Origin: Peromyscus leucopus
Taxonomy: Eukaryota > Chordata > Mammalia > Rodentia > Cricetidae
Direction: 5' to 3'
Assembly: GCF_004664715.2 (NCBI RefSeq)
Contig: NC_051075.1
Coordinates: 31,640,504 to 31,704,503, forward strand
Length of the DNA: 64,000 nt
In this document: piece by piece, positions 49,812 to 62,613 of the stretch
How positions within the stretch are numbered: the stretch's first letter is position 1
Layout of the letters: each line of letters begins with the position of its first letter
Made by a program: the position numbers and the translations under genes
The notes under the pieces: generated by a model
What the model saw: the letters and a program-made list of their open reading frames with translations, nothing else
Told to the model about the DNA's origin: nothing
Databases searched by the model: none

Positions 49812-50740
49812 GTATGGTTTTACCTCAAGAATTACAACAGGATTTGAAAATTTGTTGTTAAGTTCTATCAACTGAATCTATGAAGCTGACCAAACTAAAA
49901 CACCATTTTGATAACAGCATCTGAGCTTTGCTGGCAAGGATACCAACTATTTTAGGAGCAAAGCTGATATGGACGCAAGAAAGCCAGACTTCACAGTAGT
50001 AGCAAGTACCAAAAATAAGACGTAGCATCCACTGAAGCCTCACATTTGGAGGCACTCAGAATCACCAGGGCTATAAAACCTCACACCATTGCTGAGGATT
50101 TGCTGTTGCCAGTGGACAAAGACATTGTTCAAGTTATAATCAGAGACAGGTTTGTCACACACTTGAGTGCAATTTCCTTATCTACTGACATGTCTGCAGA
50201 AGAATATATGACAGGTCTGCTGATATTCTTGATCAGGGAATCCAGGAAATTAAATCTGCTCTATTCCACCTTTAGTATCCAGCTTGATGAAGCTACAGAC
50301 ATTGTAAACTGTTCACAGTTAGTGGTTTATGTGAGGTATATTAATAATGGCAACTTTAAAGGCAACAACTCTTTGGCAAACTTCTTGAAACAACAACCGC
50401 TGTATGTGATATATTTGACACAGTTGGTTCATTTCTAAAAGAGCATAAGATCTCTCGGGAAAAGTTTGTGGTCTTTGCACAGATGGTACTCTGGCAGTGC
50501 TAGGATGTCGATCGGGATTTCAACTTTTGGTACTGAATGAGTCACCAAAAGTCATCTGAACTCACTGTATGATTCATTAGGAAATATTACCACTGAAGAC
50601 AATGCGACAAGAGTTACAAGAAGTCATGAAAAGCATGAATTTTGTCAACTTTCCAAAGGCAAGCACTTTAAACAGTCACCACTTTCTCAACTGTGTTCCA
50701 AGTTGGATTCACAAACAAACAAGTTGCTTTAAAACTAAAA
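49812..50740 (+). pseudogene. Broken BED-finger/hAT-transposase-like gene (ZBED5/FAM200/SCAND3 type)
   Basis: A degenerate copy of a domesticated hAT-transposase-like protein. About 49.81-49.92 kb recalls the end of a BED zinc finger (STESMKLTKLKHHFDN). 50046-50438 holds an open segment of 130 codons with PHTIAEDLLLP and FSIQLDEATDIVNCSQLVVYVRY; the latter is the conserved acidic region of hAT transposases. After a frame change, LCTDGTLAVLGCRSGFQ matches the TDGA-MLG-SGFQ block, then THCMIH, and SQLCSKLDSQTNKLL near 50.7 kb. Several stops and shifts separate the blocks, so no full protein is made. These genes derive from DNA transposons; this copy may be a processed pseudogene or a relic transposon. 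No terminal inverted repeats or A tail are seen. Confidence 0.8.
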
Positions 50741-50867
50741 GAAAGTCTGGAAATATAGCTTAATCAAGAAAGTGATTGCCTTGCCAGTACTAGAACCTGA
50801 GTTTAATCTTGAGAAAAAATGGGATGTTCTGTCTTGTTTTGTTTATATTGTTTTTACAGATAGATGT

Positions 50868-51100
50868 GTGCACTCTTCTGATACCAGTGCTGGAGTGGCA
50901 AGGGCAGTACTTGAAGCCTTCCTGGGCACCCAGTCTAGCCTTCTTGGTGAGTTCCAGGGCAAGCAGAAACCCTGTCTCAAAATCCTGGTAAGTGGCACCA
51001 GGGAAGACTAGTTCAGTTTGTACTCTACCCTCATAAAACATATGCACACTTATACACACACAACAGCACAAACACGCATACAAAACTAAAGGGACACACA
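50868..51100 (+). mobile_element. SINE remnant (B2/B3/B4-like)
   Basis: 'cacccagtctagccttcttgg' ... 'agaaaccctgtctcaaaatc' ... CA-rich tail of 'acacacacaacagcac'. Similar in layout to the SINE at 43.63 kb. Confidence 0.55.
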
Positions 51101-53409
51101 TAACATACATATGTTTTGGTGAAAGAATGTAGGTCTAATACAGACTTTAGGTAAAATACAGATTGGATATAGAATTTCAGGAGTATTCTTCATGTCCATG
51201 TGCCACTCCTCAACATTATCTCCTCCATAAAACTAAGTGCTTTCTTGGACTTCAAGTATATCACTGCCTCACTTTTATTTATACCTCCCATAAGTATAAT
51301 AAGGATCATAGGTTTGCAAAACCACAAATTACCTAAAAATGAATTACACTGTGTTCGTTTGGTACAATGTTTTCAAGTTTTAATCCATCCCAAATGATGT
51401 AAATACAAAAGTTAACAGAACCTAAAGGATGCACAGAATTCCACTCTGGCCATGACTCAAACATGACTTAACAGCTCATTCGCCCATCAATAAGACTCTG
51501 AATTATTTCATTTTCTGTTGTGACAGGGGAAGGTTCAGGGTCATTATCCCACATCTTTCCATAATATATGTGCTAGCCTCTGGAGATGTATGTGCGCTTA
51601 TTCACCTTTTCCAGAAAATGAACGATGGTCCTAAGGACTTGTCAGACTGATCTGTACTTGTCCAACACTACAGACGTTGAACTGCTGTCCAACACTAGTC
51701 CAGAGATTTCATACTCTCCGTTTGCTTGTTTGTTTTCTCTTTGTGCAAATTTTGAAGGTGAAAAGGTTAGTTTCCCTTTCTGTAATACTAGATTTGAACA
51801 CATTTTCATGTATTTATATTTGTATGAGATTCTTTTCTGTGATGTGTCAGTTCAAGTGTTTGCTAACTCAATTGTTCACTAGTTTATCTCTAAAGCTAGT
51901 AGTCTGACAATATCTCCTACACTGACACATGAATCCTATCTATATGCATTGAAGCTCTTAAAAAAAGAGTTAAAATATGCTTTATCAAAATCTGTCTTAA
52001 TCTTTAATAATGTATCACTTCAGACGAATAACAATAGCTTGCAAGATCTGAATTTAAACACTTTTTATCAAAAATATGTTAGAAGTGCTTGTTGAAAATA
52101 TGTGTGAATATACATATGTATTTCAGTAGTGGTTATAAATCTAAGGACACAGAAAAATGTATGAAATAAAGCAGAATTTAACTCTGCGTCAATATAGACA
52201 GCTGTTTTTTCTAGAACATAGGAATACTTGCCAGACCATAATAATCAGCAGGGGTTTTATTTCATGATTCATAATTATGTACAATCACTACAAAGTCAAT
52301 GATTAAAGTCATATACAAATATTTACCAGAATTCTAATAAATGCATAAAGACAGCAATATTTGGAAACTTTCATTAGTATCATAGTTTCTGTTAAAGAAC
52401 AAATGCTTTTAGTCATTTTGATGTGAGAAAATTGTCTAAAATAAAACATAATCTTTCAATTTATAATTTTTTTTAAAGATTTGTTAAAATTGTTTTTAAA
52501 TGTTCCTAAAATGTGCAACCAGTGTGCTCACTTCTGAGAAGTACTTGTGTTTGCCTGGAAGATTTTCCTGTGGTTCCAATTTTATTTCAATTGCCATTGT
52601 TGACTTGTTCATTTTGAAAACCACCCAAAACATATTTTCATAACAGTAGCTTTTTCAAAATTTCTTTTTAGCAATACCAATTATTTCTCCAGTCAGCTTC
52701 ATTAAAAAATAAGCTCTTTTAGATCACTGGCCACTTTTCAGTCTCTATATGTTCTTTTTGAACTTGTTTATCTTAACAATACTCCACAGAATTTTCCAAA
52801 GAATTTAATGCTGCTCAACATACTTTGTAATTCCAAGGCTTTTACAGTTTTGTTTTTATCCTAGTCAGTGTACAGCAACTGCTTTTAAAGCTTCAAGAAT
52901 GCCATTAGAAATTACATATCAAACATGTAAGCAAGCAATTGAAGATTTAGGATTTGTTAGATGAGATGCTCAGTGCCATTGTCCAAGTCGTATCATGTTC
53001 TTTGGGGGGCTTGAAATAGTAAAGTACACTGTAATATGCCAAAGCAACAAGCAAATCACCAAGGGCTACACACAGCCTTTGTGCCCTCCCCTCCCCCATC
53101 ATGTGTACTTTTTCTTTCAATTCATTGCATCCAACTGTGGAAACTGTTTGTCCTTCCTTCATGTGGTATAATAAGTGTATAACACCATATCTTTCGAGGT
53201 GGCACCGCTAGCCTCCTAATCATGCATGACAAAATTATATTATGACATGTTGTTTTAACTCTTCTTTCCAGGTAGAGCTTTAATGGCATTCAACACCATC
53301 TCTAGTGGAATGTGCTCTATGAAGATGTACATTTTATTATATCACTCCATATTTACTTAAAGTTTTTATATGTCATTTTGTCTTTAAAGGAAAGTACTGA
53401 GACAGCAAC
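51101..53409. other. No feature recognised
   Basis: AT-rich DNA; only short frames, no recognised domain or repeat. Confidence 0.4.
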
Positions 53410-53502
53410 ATAGCTGCTTTTCTGGACATACATGTATGCATGTGCACACATACATGTGTGTGTGTATGTGTGTGTGTGTGTGTGTGTGTATGTGTGTGTG
53501 TG
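53410..53502. repeat. (TG)n-rich microsatellite
   Basis: Mixed TGCA/CACA and then TG repeats with two TA interruptions. Confidence 0.9.
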
Positions 53503-53744
53503 AATTATTGGCTTACTGCTTTGTGGAATGCTAGAGTCAAGGAAAGATTGTCACCTTTGTCATATTCAGAAAGGAAGAGCTGGAACTTTTTGCTTGAGAC
53601 CTGGTGCAGAGGAAGATGGCGATGCTCACTGATTTTGATCAGTACACCACTGAAAATACACGGAAATCTGGACAAGAGAAGCTGTAAAATTTCCTCTATT
53701 TCAGATGTCATGAACCAATTTGTAGTAAATCCAAAAGCCTCCCT

Positions 53745-54620
53745 TGAAATTGTTAGTTCTAATAAATTAATTCAGTACAGTTGTAGGATATAGACACAAC
53801 AATCAAAATTTTCTAGCATTCTTATACTGATATACTGAACTTTCCAAAATTGAAGTCAAGAAAACAATTCCGTTTGTAATGCAAAAAAAACCAAACAAAC
53901 AAAAAAAAAACCTTAAGTGTTTAGAATAGATGTAACTAAAGTGGTAAAAGAAAAAAATCAAATAGTATCCCAGGAGACTAAAAATATTTAAAGGTATCAC
54001 ACTTCCTGATTGAAAATTCTGTTACTAAACTTTAGTGACCAACAGCCTAGCACTGCCATTAAAACAGACTTAGGTCAGTGGAACCAGTTTTTTGACAATG
54101 TCTACAAAAATAAACATGATAGGAAAAGGGTGACCTTTTCAGAGAGTGCTGTTTAAAAAATAGAACTTAGACAAGGGAACACAATTAGGCCATGATCTGA
54201 TATTATCAATAAGAATTAATTCAAAATAGATCGAAGTCCCACACACAAGGTGTGAACCTGTAAAAATCCTAAAGAAAACAGCAAAGTCCTAGAAAATTGC
54301 CTTGGCCATGCACATTCTACCTTAGTCTCTGTCTCTCTTTGTCTCTCTCTGTCTCTATCTCTCTCAATTTATTTTTCTTTTTTGTGTTAATACATTAAAA
54401 CACATCCTTTAAATGGAAAAATATAAACAAATGACACTAATACAATTCAAAAGCTACCACAGAGCAAGGGAAATTAAACTGCCACCCACAGATTATGAAA
54501 AAAAAAGGTTATTTGTAAACTGTATGCCAGATATGGTATTAAAATCTGGGTTCTATGAGAAAATAGCTGAATAGAAAAAAATTATGCCTCATTTGAAAAT
54601 ATATCAAGAATAAGAATACA
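53745..54620 (+). mobile_element. Old LINE-1 ORF2 fragment
   Basis: Decayed ORF2 3' part: 'aatcaaatagtatcccaggag', 'accaacagcctagcactgcc' and 'gacttaggtcagtggaacca' follow the L1 order. No open frame. Confidence 0.6.
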
Positions 54621-54903
54621 TTCTTCTCTAAGGATGGTACAACAATTAAACTTTGCTGTAAAAAATTTGCAGATAAAAGCATTCAGCAGAGAGAATTTGA
54701 AGTCAGTCCACATCAATGAAAGTCCCTGCCATTCCCAGTTAGCTATCTCTTTGTCTCCTGTTTATGCACCAGATCTAAGCTCTCAGGTATTGCTCCAGCA
54801 TCACACTCGCATGCCAGCAGTCATACTCCCAAGAACAGTTCCAGTTAGGAGGAGCATTTTAAAACTGCAAAACTTCACATTAGATTTTAAAATTGAACTA
54901 TGC

Positions 54904-55074
54904 TTTTTTTTTTTTTTTTTTTTTTTGGTTTTTTCGAGACAGGGTTTCTCTGTGTAGCTTTGCGCCTTTCCTGGAACTCACTTGGTAGCCCAGGCTGGCC
55001 TCGAACTCACAGAGATCCGCCTGCCTCTGCCTCCCGAGTGCTGGGATTAAAGGTGTGCGCCACCACTGCCCGGC
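54904..55074 (-). mobile_element. B1 SINE with target duplication
   Basis: Minus-strand full-length B1 with T24 (A tail), flanked by TGAACTATGC on both sides (54894-54903 and 55075-55084). 'tttcctggaactcacttggtag' is shared with the copy at 48.7 kb. Young. Confidence 0.97.
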
Positions 55075-55084
55075 TGAACTATGC

Positions 55085-55490
55085 TTTTTTAAGGGAAGAA
55101 AAATGAACAGTAAAATTGTTGCTTATAATAAAAGTCCATCATTACTATTCAAGAAAAAATAAAATCTCGTAAAGAGGGATTTCTAGTGGAAACAAAGTAT
55201 AAAGTAATAATTGTTTAGAATGAACAATTAAGTGAGCTAATCAATATTCAAAAAACTATAGTGAAAAATTGTGCACTACATTCACATCTTCATTTAAATT
55301 ATACTGTAGCTTTTCTGCCCATGATTGGGTGCGGTTGCATACTTATGGAATGGTGGGTAAGTTTTATCCCTATTGTTTAATGTTCAATATCATTAAGAAA
55401 TTAAATATAGCCATTAAGATTTATTTTAAAAAACAAAAGCCATGTATTTTTTGGTTTGATAAAAATTCTATCATATCTATTGTCTTAGTT
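55085..55490. other. No feature recognised
   Basis: No gene or confident repeat seen. Confidence 0.4.
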
Positions 55491-55851
55491 ACTTTTCTTG
55501 ACATGAAGATACACTGTGACCAAGACAACATATAAAAAGAAGAGTTTGATTTGGGGGGCAAATTGTTCCAGAGGATTAGATTCCATGATTATCAGGATGG
55601 GGAGAATGGCAGAAGTCAGGTAGGCATGGTGCTGGAGCAGTACCTGAAATATTGCATCTGATCCACACATAGGAAGCAAAGAGAGAGCTAACTGGTAGTG
55701 GCAAGGGCTTTTGAAACCTCTAAGCCCAACCCTAGTGGCACACCTCCTTCAAGGAGGCCATGCCTCCCAGTCCTTCCCAAATAGTTCCACCACCTAGGTA
55801 CCATGAATTCAAATATATTAGAGGGGGGGAGTATCATTTATAACTACCCCA
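55491..55851 (-). mobile_element. MaLR (ORR1-like) LTR
   Basis: Plus strand TGTCTTAGTTACT to TATAACTACCCCA; minus strand begins TGGGGTAGTTATAA. 'atggtgctggagcagtacct' and 'cacctccttcaaggaggccat' follow the family order. Confidence 0.7.
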
Positions 55852-56547
55852 TACATAATAGTTAACATTAGCAGTAAAATTTTTACAATATGAAAAAAAA
55901 CCTCCAAAGAACTTTAGAGCATGTTATTCAAAGAAACATAAATATGAAAAAATATGTATGGATATCAGGTAGTCAATGGTATATTTAGCAGGCACTGTCT
56001 ACCATTTTTCTTTTTGTTTCCCATCTGAAACTTAATAATTTGGATGAATGCTCTACTTTTCAGGTTTAGGTGATGTATAAAACCTAATTTATCTTCCTAT
56101 TTGTGAAATGAGGTTTACAAGGGCCATGAGCTAGGGTAAACTCACATTGTGTGTAGACTTCTGAGGTGAGTAGTGCAAAAATAGTGAGCACGGAAACTGG
56201 GCTCAAGGCAGAGGCTTCAGTGGTAGCTGTGCCCCAGAGCAAGTGGCACTGTCTAAGTAATGGCTTTGTTTGCTGCTCATCATGGGTTAAGACAGAACAG
56301 GTGCATCCTGAAGTTAGGGGGATGCTTTGGTCTATTTTTTTTTTTATCTCCATTGGTTATTTATTTCCAGAAACTTGATTCTCTATTACATGCTTTTTTT
56401 TCTCTATTACATTCTTAAATTTATATTATTCTTATATCCTTGAAAACAATTGTAGCTTTCATTTAAGAAATCTGCTTTCCCTTTAGTAACAATCACCAAA
56501 AACCGTGATTAGTTCAAAGTTTAAGGAGAGACTTAGCCTATGAATTG
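55852..56547. other. No feature recognised
   Basis: No gene or confident repeat seen. Confidence 0.4.
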
Positions 56548-56602
56548 TTTTTCTTGTTTTTTTTTTTTGTTGTTGTTGTTGTTGTTGTTTTGTTTTGGTT
56601 TT

Positions 56603-56652
<50 letters not shown>
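56548..56652. repeat. Poly-T / (GTT)n low-complexity tract
   Basis: T13, then GTT units, then about 45 uninterrupted T. No SINE body follows, unlike the tails at 48.7 and 54.9 kb. Confidence 0.95.
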
Positions 56653-56653
<1 letters not shown>

Positions 56654-57754
56654 ATGCACTAGAAGGGTAATGAGAAAATATGTCCACAGAGCTCAGACAC
56701 TATTTTCTGTGAATCGACTGGTGATGAGTATGTTACTAAACTTAGGATATGAACCAGGAAGTTTTCACCAGGGTTTCCTTATAAGCTTTAAGGGTCACTT
56801 TACCCATATACAGTTCACTGCTCAGTTCCCTTGATATAAATAAAGCATTTCTGCTTTTCTGTGTCACATAGGTAGCTGACCTTGCTATTCTGTAAGAATA
56901 GTCAGAGGGTAAAGGCCAATGAGATGTCTATGTAGTGTGTAAGGCAATGGTTTCAGAGCAAGATACATAAACAGTATTCCTAAAAAATATACTCTTCTAA
57001 AAAAAAAAAAAAGAAAGAAAGAAAGAAAAAGAGGTCCTTGTTTGATGGAGCACCCTGGTCTTGGCTATTCTTTCTCAGGCTCAAACTGGTGTCAACAGGA
57101 ATCCATTTATCTATCACCCAGCTATCACCCAGGATTCTTGTGCCATTTTTCTACTCATGCTTTTCTCTTAACACAAACCTCTTTGATTCAGTCTGCACTG
57201 TACCTCTACAGACACTTTTTGTTTTGTTTTCTAACTGATGTTGATCTGTAACTGGAAAGTCTTCCCATTGTGGCATTGTGTAGCAAAATTTTGTCCATCC
57301 ATCAAAGTGAATTAAATATTAGTAGCATGTTCTTCCACAAAGTCTAAATGCAGTCTATCAAGTTGCAATCTCTTCCATTATCAAATCTTCCACCATTCTT
57401 TTTTTAGCTAGGATAGTTACTATAGCCATGATCAAACATCAGGATACAATCTATTGAGAAGTAGTGGAAATCAGTCAAAACAGAGAAACCTAGAATATGA
57501 GTTACCTCAGAGCTTAACTATCACTTTGAACAACCTAAAAAGTTGAACAAGCTAGAAAGTTAAAAAGAAACAAACAAAAAGTTTTCCTTCCTTTCAAGTT
57601 TACCACGATGCATAATTTTATAAATTATTTAGTTAAACTTAATTGAATAAATGAACGATTGGATATTATTTTAGAAAAAAGTAAAATGATATTAAGGAGA
57701 CATGTATGTCAATATTTCTTAAATGTTTCCTTGAGAGCATCTAGTCAAATAAAT
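56653..57754. other. No feature recognised
   Basis: No gene seen. A short GAAA-rich patch lies at 57001-57031. Confidence 0.4.
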
Positions 57755-57975
57755 AGGGCCTGGGGAGATGGCTCAGTGACTAAGAGCACTGGTTACTCTT
57801 CAAGAGGATCTGAGTTCCATTCCCAGCACTAATATGTCAACTCACAACTGTCTGAAACCTGGTTCCAATGGATCCAACATCCATTTCCACCCTACATGGG
57901 TACCACAAACATACATTCAGGCAAAACACCATATATTTTAAATAAAAATAAATTAATTAATTTAAAAAAACGTAT
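57755..57975 (+). mobile_element. B3-type SINE
   Basis: 'gggcctggggagatggctca' head, 'ccattcccagcactaatatg' and 'cacaactgtctgaaacctgg' body, 'aggcaaaacacc' and an A-rich tail. Nearly full length. Confidence 0.85.
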
Positions 57976-59137
57976 AAAGCTTTGGGCTCAATCCCCAGAC
58001 CAGATAAAAACAAATAGAAAGCCCAAACATTGAAGGGGTTTTCACTGGCTTTCTGTGAATGATTAGGTATCACTAATTACAGTGCCTCTCATGCTTTAAT
58101 ATGATGGGCTCCAGGCAGTATGATTAGATATGGTGGAAAATGTAGTTAACTCTTCATGAAGGAATGTTAATGTTTAAAATGAAAATTGCACCTTCATTTT
58201 CTTTAAGCTTACATTTGGGGAAAGAAGTGGGTCAGTGAATTGCTTCATTCCAAAGCTGCCTACCTTTAAGACAGTAACATGCAATCGTCCCATTAATTCT
58301 GTTCCAGGCAATTATGCTCTGATGGCCACCAGGAGACCTGAAGGGGAATGGATTAACTGTTATAACATGCGTTTCTAGTGAAAAAATATTTGAAAATTTA
58401 AAAATCCACTTAGCTAAAGTGACAGTATAGAAAAATTAAAGTAATATTAAAAATAAAAATTTTCATTTGCTATTATAACTATTTGCATTATAAATAACAA
58501 TTTATCTTTAAATTTTACTTTATAAAAATATCTAAAATAAATCTTCAAAAATATTTAATAATATTATTACTGAGTAACATATACAAGGATTATTTCAATT
58601 CTTTTTAAATTATAAGTAAAATTAGATGCTCATTGTAGAATATATCTCAAATAATTTCTAAAATTGTTGATTATGGAAATTATATTGATCAAATGTAATT
58701 TTTAATTTACATATTCTGCAGTATTTGGTTATCTTTAATCAAACTTCAACCAGCTTCCCTATAACAACAGTACCTGTACTATTCTAGGTAGTGAAACAGA
58801 GCAGTGTTATTTCATTTAATCCTTGAAACATTACTATAATCAAAAACTCTTCACTCCAAAGCCTTTTAATAAGGTGCCTAAAGCTAAATAACTTTCATAG
58901 TATAAATTATGTTCTTTGATCAGGACTACACATTTTAATGATACTTTATCACATTTTATACATACAAATAACACATTCAGATAACAATTTCATTTTTCTA
59001 GCATCAGGGACATTTTCTACAAGATAATTTTATAGAAATAAAATATAATCCCTTAAGCCTGAAGTTGTTATTTGATTTGAGAACATTCATGGGTAGATTT
59101 AATAAATGTATTGATTTCTTTGACTCCTTATATGAGG
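57976..59137. other. No feature recognised
   Basis: AT-rich DNA; no gene or confident repeat seen. Confidence 0.4.
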
Positions 59138-59686
59138 TGTTATTGTGTTCCCCAAAATATTGTGTACCTTAATAAACTTATCTGGGGTCAGAGAACAGAA
59201 AAGCCACTAGTTAGGCAGTGATAGCACATGCCTTTAATCCTAGCATTCCAGAGGCAGAAATCCATCTGAGATCTCTGTGAGTTCAAGGCCACATTGGAAA
59301 AAGCCAAGCATGGTGACACACGTCTTTAATCCCAGAAAGCCAGCCTTTAATCCCGGGGAGTGGGGGGGTGATGGTAGGAAGCAGAAAGGTATATAAAGCG
59401 TGAGGACCAGAAACTAGAAGCATTTGGCTGGTTAAGCATGTGGCTGGTTAAGCATTTGGCTGGTTAAGCATTCGGCTGGTTAAGCTTTCAGGCTTTGAAG
59501 CAGCACAGTTCAGCTGGGATTCATTCTGGATGAGGACTCAGAAGCTTCCAGTCTGAGGAAACAAGACCAGCTGAGAAGTTGACCAGGTGAGGTTAGCTGT
59601 GGCTTGTTCTCTGATCTTCCAGTTCACCCCAATACCTGGCTCCGGGTTTGATTTTATCAATAAGAACCTTTAAGATTCCTGCTACA
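59138..59686 (+). mobile_element. ERV LTR with embedded B1-like part
   Basis: Starts near TGTTATTGTGTTCCCCAAA and ends GATTCCTGCTACA. It contains a sense B1-derived stretch ('cacatgcctttaatcctag'), a TATA-like 'gtatataaagcg' at about 59388 and a four-copy 16-bp repeat. The 18.3 kb LTR is a related minus-strand copy. Target duplication not clear; class unresolved. Confidence 0.7.
59420..59483. repeat. Four tandem 16-bp units inside LTR
   Basis: Units of GCATTTGGCTGGTTAA, with T/G and T/C changes in the second and fourth copies. They lie about 30 bp downstream of the TATA-like word. Confidence 0.95.
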
Positions 59687-60394
59687 CTTGTATATATATT
59701 AAACATACATAAGAGATTCACAGTTTCATAATTCAAGGTCTTCACTGTAGACACTGGTTGCTGCACATTGCAATAACAAGGTCATTCAATAAAAGATATT
59801 ACTGTTTGTCCCCACCATGATGGCACTTTGACCCCTGTGGCTTTTCAGGTTTTTTTTTTCTGTTTTGTTTTTTGTCATACTACTGTGGATTTTTCATTCT
59901 GTGTAAGTGTGCTTTCTTGCTATATATAATTCTTTGTTTTCATGTGTAAATCCGGTTTCTCAGAATTTGTGGGAAACAGAAATGTGACTTTAATTAACAT
60001 TTTAATACTCCACCTGAATTTTTCATGAAGTTTAAATCTCTCTTCAATGAAACTCCTGTAGTGCAAAGTACTCAATTCACTGAAAAGCCATGTTCAAATG
60101 AACCTCACATTCCCATTCTTCTTTACTTGTAAACATTTAATAAGTAGTTACCAGGCTTACCACAGACATTTCCATTCAGCAGTGAATGAAGTTCACATTC
60201 CACTGATAAAAACAGAGAAAGGAAGTACTTGGCTCTTAAGGTATGCTAATCGCCATTTTCTTGATCTCTATCCCAGAGTTAAATGTTTTCCAAATGTTGG
60301 TCTATGAGTGATTAATGCTTTTATTGTGTGTATAAGTATTACTCTATGTTAAATTCCATCTTTCAAAATGTTTTAAAATCTTATTGAAAATTAA
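59687..60394. other. No feature recognised
   Basis: No gene or confident repeat seen. Confidence 0.4.
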
Positions 60395-61075
60395 AAAGTG
60401 CCAGGCTAAAGAATAGGAAAAGATTTTATCGATTGCACATCTGATAGAGGGCTAATATCTAAAAAAAACTTGAAATAGTGAAATCAAGAGAACAAATAAC
60501 TCATTTAAAAATTGGGTACAGGTCTAAAGAGATGTTCTCAAAAAATGAAACACAAATGACTGAGAAACACTAAAAGAAATGTTCAACTTCCTTAATCACC
60601 ATGGAAATGCAAATCAAAATGACTCTGACATTTCATCTTATACCTGTCAGAATGGCCAAGATCAATATCACAAATGAAAACTCATGCTTACAAGGATGTA
60701 GCATAAGAGGAACATGCATCCACTGCTGGTGGGACTGTAAACTTGTACAGACACTATGGAAATCAATGTTAAGTTTCTCATAAAGCTGAGACTAGATCCA
60801 CCAAAAGATACAGCTATACCATTCTTGGGCATTGTCTTAGTTAGGGTTTCTATTACTGGGAAAAAGACACCATGACCAGAGCAACTTTTATGAAGGAAAA
60901 CATTTAACTGAGGTGGTGGCTTACAATTTCAGGAGTTTCATGGTGATAGTATGGCCATATTGCAGGCAGACAGTACTGGAGAAGAAGCTGCTACATGTTC
61001 ATATGCAGGTAACAGGAAGTAGACTGAAAGTCACACTGAGCAAAGCTTGAGCAAAATAGAACTCAAAGCCCACCC

Positions 61076-61452
61076 TGTTATGGGATGTCTTATGCATGCT
61101 GTGAATATGTGTGGTTCCCATTGGATAATAAATAAACCTGATTTGGCCTTTGCAAGAAAGCATAATCAGGCAGGAAATCCAGTCAGAGATACAGAGAGGC
61201 AAAGGGTGGACTGGGGAGAGATGCCAATGGCCACTGAAGTGGCCACAAGATGCCAGCTGACTGGAAATGCAAAGCCATGTAGCAAGATACAGATTAATAA
61301 GAATGGGTTAATTTAAGATGAAAGAGTTAGCTAACCAGAAGCTGAAGCCATAGGCCATACAGTTTGTAATTAAACATAAGCCTTGGAGTGTTTATTTTAT
61401 AAGCATTTGCTGGACCACAGGGTGAGAGGGACTGAGAAACATTCCAACTACA
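61076..61452 (+). mobile_element. ERVK-type solo LTR inside the MaLR 3' LTR
   Basis: 377 bp from TGTTATGGGATG to CCAACTACA, flanked by CCACCC and CCACCT (6-bp duplication with one change). 'aatgggttaatttaagatga' is the family core. It is a third-level insertion. Confidence 0.85.
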
Positions 61453-61562
61453 CCACCTCCATAGTGACACACTTCCTCCAATAAGGTCACACCTTCTTCA
61501 ACAAGGTTACACCTTCTAATATCCTACTTCCTTTAGGGGCCATTTTCTTTAAAACCACCACA

Positions 61563-61580
61563 TTCCACTCCCTGGCCTCC
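61563..61580 (-). other. Polypurine tract before the 3' LTR
   Basis: On the minus strand GGCCAGGGAGTGGAA lies directly before the LTR start TGTGGTGG, the expected plus-strand primer position. Confidence 0.65.
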
Positions 61581-62184
61581 AAAGGCTTATAGTCATATCA
61601 TGATGCAAAAAAAAAATGCATTTAGTGTGAATTCAAAAGTCCACATAGTCTATAACAGTCTCAAGCCTATTTAAAAGTCTAAAGTTCAAAGTCTCTTTTG
61701 AGATTCATGCAATCTCTTAACTGTAATCCCCTACAAAGTCAAAATCAAAGAGCAGATCATATACTTCCAACATGTAAATGGCACAGAATATACATCACCA
61801 TTCCAAGATGTAGGGAAGGAAGCATAGTGAGGAAATACTGGACCAAAGCAAGAACAGACATCAACTGGGAAAACTCCAAACTGTATCTCCATGTCTGATG
61901 TTAAAACGCTCTTCAGATCTCCAACTCCTTTCAAGTTTGTTGACTGCAACACACTTCTTTCTCTTGGACTGGTTCTACTCTCCATTATCAGCTTTCCTTA
62001 GCAGGTATTCCACTGCTCTGGCATCCCCAACATCTTGGGGATCTCCAAAGTAATTCAGGCTTCAACTTCACAGCTTCACACTATGGCCTCTCTGGGCCTC
62101 TATTCAGGGATACCTCTAACACATGCCTGTCCTCTTGGCTTTCCTTAGTCTCCAGGGAAAATTCCATAACCCTTTTCTTCTATT

Positions 62185-62359
62185 TTTTTTTTAAGATTTA
62201 TTTATTTATTATGTATACAGCATGTATGACTGCAGGCCAGAAGAGGGCACCATATCTCATTAGAGATGGTTGTGAGCCACCATGTGGTTGCTGGGAATTG
62301 AACTCAGGACCTCTGGAAGAGCAGTCAGTGCTCTTAACCCCTGAGCCATCTCTCCAGCC
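62185..62359 (-). mobile_element. B2 SINE with target duplication
   Basis: Minus-strand B2: 'gggctggagagatggctcag' head read backwards at about 62340-62359 and an A-rich tail at 62185. The word CCTTTTCTTCTATT is found at 62171-62184 and 62360-62373. It is third-level, inside the MaLR internal region, and little diverged. Confidence 0.95.
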
Positions 62360-62504
62360 CCTTTTCTTCTATTCTTAACTCTAAAGCCAGATTCATGTGG
62401 TTGAAGCTGCCATGTTCTGCTGCTATTTGGGGCTGGAACATAGTCCCCTCGTTCAATTTTATCTTCATCTGCTTTCTGGTTTTGATAGTTACCTTCACTG
62501 CCAA

Positions 62505-62613
62505 AGCTTGGCTGTTCTGGAACTTGCTCTTTAGACCAGGATGGCCTTAAACTCAGAGATCTGCCAGCCTCTGCTTTTTCAGTGCTGGGATTAAAGGCAT
62601 GTGCCACTATGCA
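62505..62613 (-). mobile_element. B1-derived segment in the MaLR internal region
   Basis: 'ttctggaacttgctctttag' to 'taaaggcatgtgccactat' is antisense B1, but with no T-rich A tail or flanking duplication. It may have been captured by the ancestral element rather than inserted here. Confidence 0.65.

Noticed and set aside
59420..59483. CRISPR-like array of short repeats
   Set aside because: Units are directly adjacent with no spacers, and they lie in a mammalian LTR.
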